This document shows positions 61,367-64,000 of a stretch of 64,000 nt of DNA, piece by piece (positions within the stretch are counted from its first letter, which is position 1; every line of letters begins with the position of its first letter). This DNA is from Peptoniphilus lacydonensis (lineage in GTDB: Bacteria; Bacillota; Clostridia; Tissierellales; Peptoniphilaceae). The notes under the pieces were generated by a model, which was not told the DNA's origin, made no database searches, and worked only from the letters and a program-made list of their open reading frames with translations. The DNA is taken from assembly GCF_900106515.1 (NCBI RefSeq), contig NZ_FNWF01000003.1:496001-560000 (forward strand), in the 5' to 3' direction. The translations under genes were made by a program, and so were the position numbers.

Positions 61367-62308
61367 TCAATCAAATCCAAATTTTTCTCTCATTACCTTT
61401 AATTCTTCATCTGTCAAGTCGTTCTCGTCTTTTTCTTCTGATTCATTTTCTTTTCTTTCTGCAACGATTTTGTCATGTTCTGCTACGACTTTTTCTACTA
61501 CGTCTTGTGGAATGTCAATTGATTTCTTTTCTACATCGGATAGTTCAATTTCTCCGCCGACACATAATTTTTTTCCATCTTCAAATTCATAGACAAAAAC
61601 TTCTAGTTCACCAGCTGGATTCTTTATTGATATTTTGTAATCTTCATCAAGTGATTTTATATCCTCTTCTAAGAAATTAACAACAGCTGCTGTCCCTGAT
61701 CCACAAGATCCTTCTCTGAAAAGTGTTTGAGTTTCTTCAACAAATACATAGGGAACAATTTCTAATTTTTCTCTATTTAAAAAGATAACTGCATAGGCTT
61801 CAGATTTATAATTTTCTTTTAGAATCTTTAGAGCTTCTTCTACAAATTCTTCGTCTTCCTTTTCTTCTACAATTAGATGACTTATGCCTGGTAATTCTAT
61901 AAGTTTATATTCCTTATCTTTTACCTTAACTGTTTTTTTATCTAGAGGTTCTTCCATCGCCACATAAGCTTTTTTATTCTTTACATCTGCTATTACATCT
62001 GTTGTTCCTTCTTTTCCGCTTACATAAACTTCTATATCAACAGGACCATCTGTGTCATAAAAACTTGCTGAATAAAGTCCATAGGCTCTTGTCGCATTTG
62101 CACAAAATTCGCCACCCATCATATCCATTCTAAGTGGTGCCCCTTCATAAGCTGGAGATATAAAACCAACTTGTTCAACTTCTTTATCAATTTGATTTAT
62201 TATACAGTCAGTGTAAGCTTTTCTATATCCTGGATAAACTGGTGCAACAACAAATCCAGTTATATTACCACATGGGTTTGCTCTAAAATAATTAAAACTT
62301 TTCCTCAT
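61367..62308 (-). CDS. Diaminopimelate epimerase-fold amino acid racemase with acidic tail
   Basis: A 313-residue protein of the DapF family. Catalytic cysteines lie in MMGGEFCANATRA (Cys69) and REGSCGSGTAAVV (Cys202), each in the usual GxxC context. It lacks close resemblance to standard DapF (which has GNxFV/GxxR landmarks at the N-terminus): it opens FNYFRANPCGNITGFVVAPV. The core ends at about residue 260, after which about 50 mostly acidic/basic residues follow (ENESEEKDENDLTDEEL). Candidate reactions include histidine or other amino acid epimerisation, as in DapF relatives such as CntK. Start at 62308 has GAGG at good spacing. No dap genes are near. Confidence 0.78.
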   Translation of the reverse strand: MRKSFNYFRANPCGNITGFVVAPVYPGYRKAYTDCIINQIDKEVEQVGFISPAYEGAPLRMDMMGGEFCANATRAYGLYSASFYDTDGPVDIEVYVSGKEGTTDVIADVKNKKAYVAMEEPLDKKTVKVKDKEYKLIELPGISHLIVEEKEDEEFVEEALKILKENYKSEAYAVIFLNREKLEIVPYVFVEETQTLFREGSCGSGTAAVVNFLEEDIKSLDEDYKISIKNPAGELEVFVYEFEDGKKLCVGGEIELSDVEKKSIDIPQDVVEKVVAEHDKIVAERKENESEEKDENDLTDEELKVMREKFGFD

Positions 62309-62428
62309 AATCATCCTCTTCTCTTCTATTTCTCAAAACTTTCTCAATATATTATAACATATTAAGATAGTGTTTTTTCTCGGCTAATTATTTTCTACCC
62401 GATTTTGCTCTTTTAATTCACTATAAAT

Positions 62429-63601
62429 TTATTTTAAATATTTTTTAAGAGTTTCTACCCTATCTGTCTTTTCCCATGGTAAGTCAATATCTGTTCTTCC
62501 AAAGTGACCATAAGCTGCTGTTTGTCTATAAATTGGTCTTAATAAATCTAGCTCACGTATAATTGCAGCTGGCCTCATATCGAAATTTTCCATAATTATT
62601 TTTTCAATTTCTTCATCTGATAGTTTACCTGTACCAAAAGTTTCTACATATACTGAAGTTGGTCTTGCTATTCCAATTGCATAAGCAAGTCCAATTTCAA
62701 CCTTGTCTGCTAAACCTGCTGCTACAATATTTTTTGCAATATATCTTGCATAATATGCTCCAGATCTATCTACTTTTGTTGGATCTTTACCAGAAAAAGC
62801 TCCACCGCCATGTCTTCCAAATCCACCATAAGTGTCTACAATTATTTTTCTTCCTGTTAATCCTGCATCTGCCATTGGTCCACCAATTACAAATCTGCCA
62901 GTTGGATTAATAAAGAATTCTGTCTTATCATCTATTAATTCCTTTGGAACAACTTTTTCCACAACTTCTCTTATAATATCTTCTCTTATTTGTTCCATTG
63001 GAACTTCTTTTGAATGTTGTGATGATACAATTACATTTTTAAGTCTAACAGGTTTGTCTTCTTCATATTCAACAGTAACTTGTGTCTTTCCATCTGGCCT
63101 TAAATAATCCAACGTTCCATCTTTTCTAACTTCTGTAAGTCTTATTGCAAGTTTATGTGCAAGTGAAATTGGAAGTGGCATAAGTTCTTCTGTTTCATTA
63201 CAAGCAAATCCAAACATAATACCTTGATCGCCTGCTCCAAAAGAGTCTAGTTCATCTATGCCTTCTTCTTTGAATCTGTCCACTCCCATTGCAATATCAG
63301 ATGATTGTTCTTTTATTGCTGATAGTACAGCACAAGTCTTTCCATCAAAACCATATTTTGCTCTATTATATCCAATTTCATCTAGAACTTCTCTTGCAGT
63401 TTTTTCAAAATCTACATAAGTGTCTGTTGAAATTTCTCCAGTTATAACTATCATGCCTGTGGAAGCCATAGTTTCACAAGCTACTCTTGCGTTTTTATCT
63501 TCTGCCAAAATTTTATCTAATATGGCATCTGATATCTGATCGCAAACTTTGTCAGGATGTCCTTCTGTTACGGACTCTGAACTAAATTGCCATTTTTTCA
63601 T
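62429..63601 (-). CDS. metK: S-adenosylmethionine synthetase
   Basis: A 390-residue Met[55 protein letters not shown], the P-loop [30 protein letters not shown] and [17 protein letters not shown] are all present. It makes SAM from methionine and ATP. The start at 63601 (MKKW) has GGAGG nine bases upstream; an in-frame ATG three codons before lies almost on that site. It is monocistronic behind a SAM-I riboswitch. Confidence 0.97.
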   Translation of the reverse strand: MKKWQFSSESVTEGHPDKVCDQISDAILDKILAEDKNARVACETMASTGMIVITGEISTDTYVDFEKTAREVLDEIGYNRAKYGFDGKTCAVLSAIKEQSSDIAMGVDRFKEEGIDELDSFGAGDQGIMFGFACNETEELMPLPISLAHKLAIRLTEVRKDGTLDYLRPDGKTQVTVEYEEDKPVRLKNVIVSSQHSKEVPMEQIREDIIREVVEKVVPKELIDDKTEFFINPTGRFVIGGPMADAGLTGRKIIVDTYGGFGRHGGGAFSGKDPTKVDRSGAYYARYIAKNIVAAGLADKVEIGLAYAIGIARPTSVYVETFGTGKLSDEEIEKIIMENFDMRPAAIIRELDLLRPIYRQTAAYGHFGRTDIDLPWEKTDRVETLKKYLK

Positions 63602-63752
63602 TTTTTTCATTCCTCCATTTTTTATAATACCCCTTAGATTTAATTTTATGAATTTATTTTACTTTTTATATTTTTATTTGTGATTTTAAACTTTTATGAT
63701 TTTTATAAGATTGTAAAAATTTAAAATTCACGCAATAACATTTTTAATTCAT

Positions 63753-63781
63753 AAAAAAATCCTCACAAAAAAAGCGAGGAC
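63753..63781 (-). terminator. Terminator of the SAM-I riboswitch expression platform
   Basis: Minus strand TCCTCGC with GTGAGGA (G-U pair) form the stem with a T-rich loop, then seven T; downstream of the SAM-I aptamer and 150 bases before metK. Confidence 0.85.
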
Positions 63782-63886
63782 CCTTAAACCTCATCTTTCA
63801 GATAAAAAAATCTGTGGGATTTAGCACCAACTAGGTTGCTGGGTTTCAAAGTGCCCATTCACTCCACCACTCTCAATAAGGTATTC
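63779..63886 (-). promoter_or_regulatory. SAM-I riboswitch (S-box) upstream of metK
   Basis: The minus strand carries the S-box landmarks in order: TTGAGAGTGGTGGAGTG, GGGCACTTTGAAACCC, AGCAACC, then GGTGCTAAATCC and the closing AAGATGAGG. SAM binding would favour the downstream terminator and shut off metK. The 150 bases between it and metK are a long AT-rich untranslated leader. Confidence 0.95.
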
Positions 63887-63906
63887 TTTTTTTTAGTTGT
63901 AATGTG

Positions 63907-63935
63907 ATTATAGCACTTATAATTTTTTAGTGCAA
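63907..63935 (-). promoter_or_regulatory. Promoter of the SAM-I/metK transcript
   Basis: Minus-strand TTGCAC (63930-63935) and TATAAT (63907-63912) with a 17-base spacer; the spacer ends in AGTGC, inversely repeating GCACT of the -35. Beyond 63940 I see nothing definable before the window ends. Confidence 0.8.
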
Positions 63936-64000
63936 CAAATTAAAATAATTCATAAGAGATATCCCAACAGGATAAGTAACTATACTCATTATAAAACTAA

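Overview
The window looks like a chromosomal segment of a low-GC (by eye about 30% G+C) Gram-positive anaerobe. Gene content, SAM-I, TPP and L10-leader RNAs, strong Shine-Dalgarno sites and textbook -35/-10 promoters point to Firmicutes. The mix (oleate hydratase, two-subunit tartrate dehydratase, BioW/BioF, MurJ, DnaE-PfkA-Pyk) would suit an anaerobic coccus of the Peptoniphilaceae/Tissierellia type. That placement is inference; no 16S gene is present.

Layout. 1-5.8 kb (minus): the start of a 5-oxoprolinase subunit A gene, a scarred area where an IS30 remnant joins a decapitated ABC ATPase to a CPBP protease, then a TPP-riboswitch-controlled thiamine-precursor uptake operon. 5.9-12.9 kb (plus): AraC regulator, DASS-type transporter and L(+)-tartrate dehydratase TtdA/TtdB, then a TetR regulator with oleate hydratase. 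13-22.6 kb: three ABC exporters, MurJ, a membrane-anchored charged protein, an HD hydrolase and a CmpB-like membrane protein. 22.7-38 kb (minus): glycolysis and housekeeping blocks (dnaE-pfkA-pyk; whiA-HPr; prsA; glmU-prs-pth-mfd).

38-45.6 kb (plus): cysK-cysE behind what looks like a translation-coupled attenuator (24-codon leader peptide with three adjacent Cys codons, then a 12-bp terminator stem), endonuclease IV, and an accessory island in which two same-direction IS1182-like copies (one internally deleted) bracket a secreted and a membrane protein. 45.7-52.3 kb (mostly minus): a BioX-like/BioW/BioF operon with a well-matched BirA-type operator, rplL-rplJ with its L10 leader, thiT (plus) under a second TPP riboswitch that appears to act on translation, and rplA-rplK-nusG-secE-rpmG. 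52.4-64 kb: CPBP protease, a Fe-S XPD/DinG-like helicase fused to a PD-(D/E)XK nuclease domain, TrmL, a flavoprotein, signal peptidase I, a two-component system downstream of folA, tRNA-Cys, a DapF-fold epimerase, and metK under a SAM-I riboswitch.

How the genes fit together: cofactor acquisition is a clear theme. Two thiamine-related uptake systems obey TPP by different apparent mechanisms, pimelate use is under a BirA-type site, SAM synthesis is under SAM-I, and cysteine synthesis is under a Cys-codon leader. The best candidate for something little described is the cysteine leader-peptide attenuator, because Firmicutes more commonly use CymR or T-boxes for this job.
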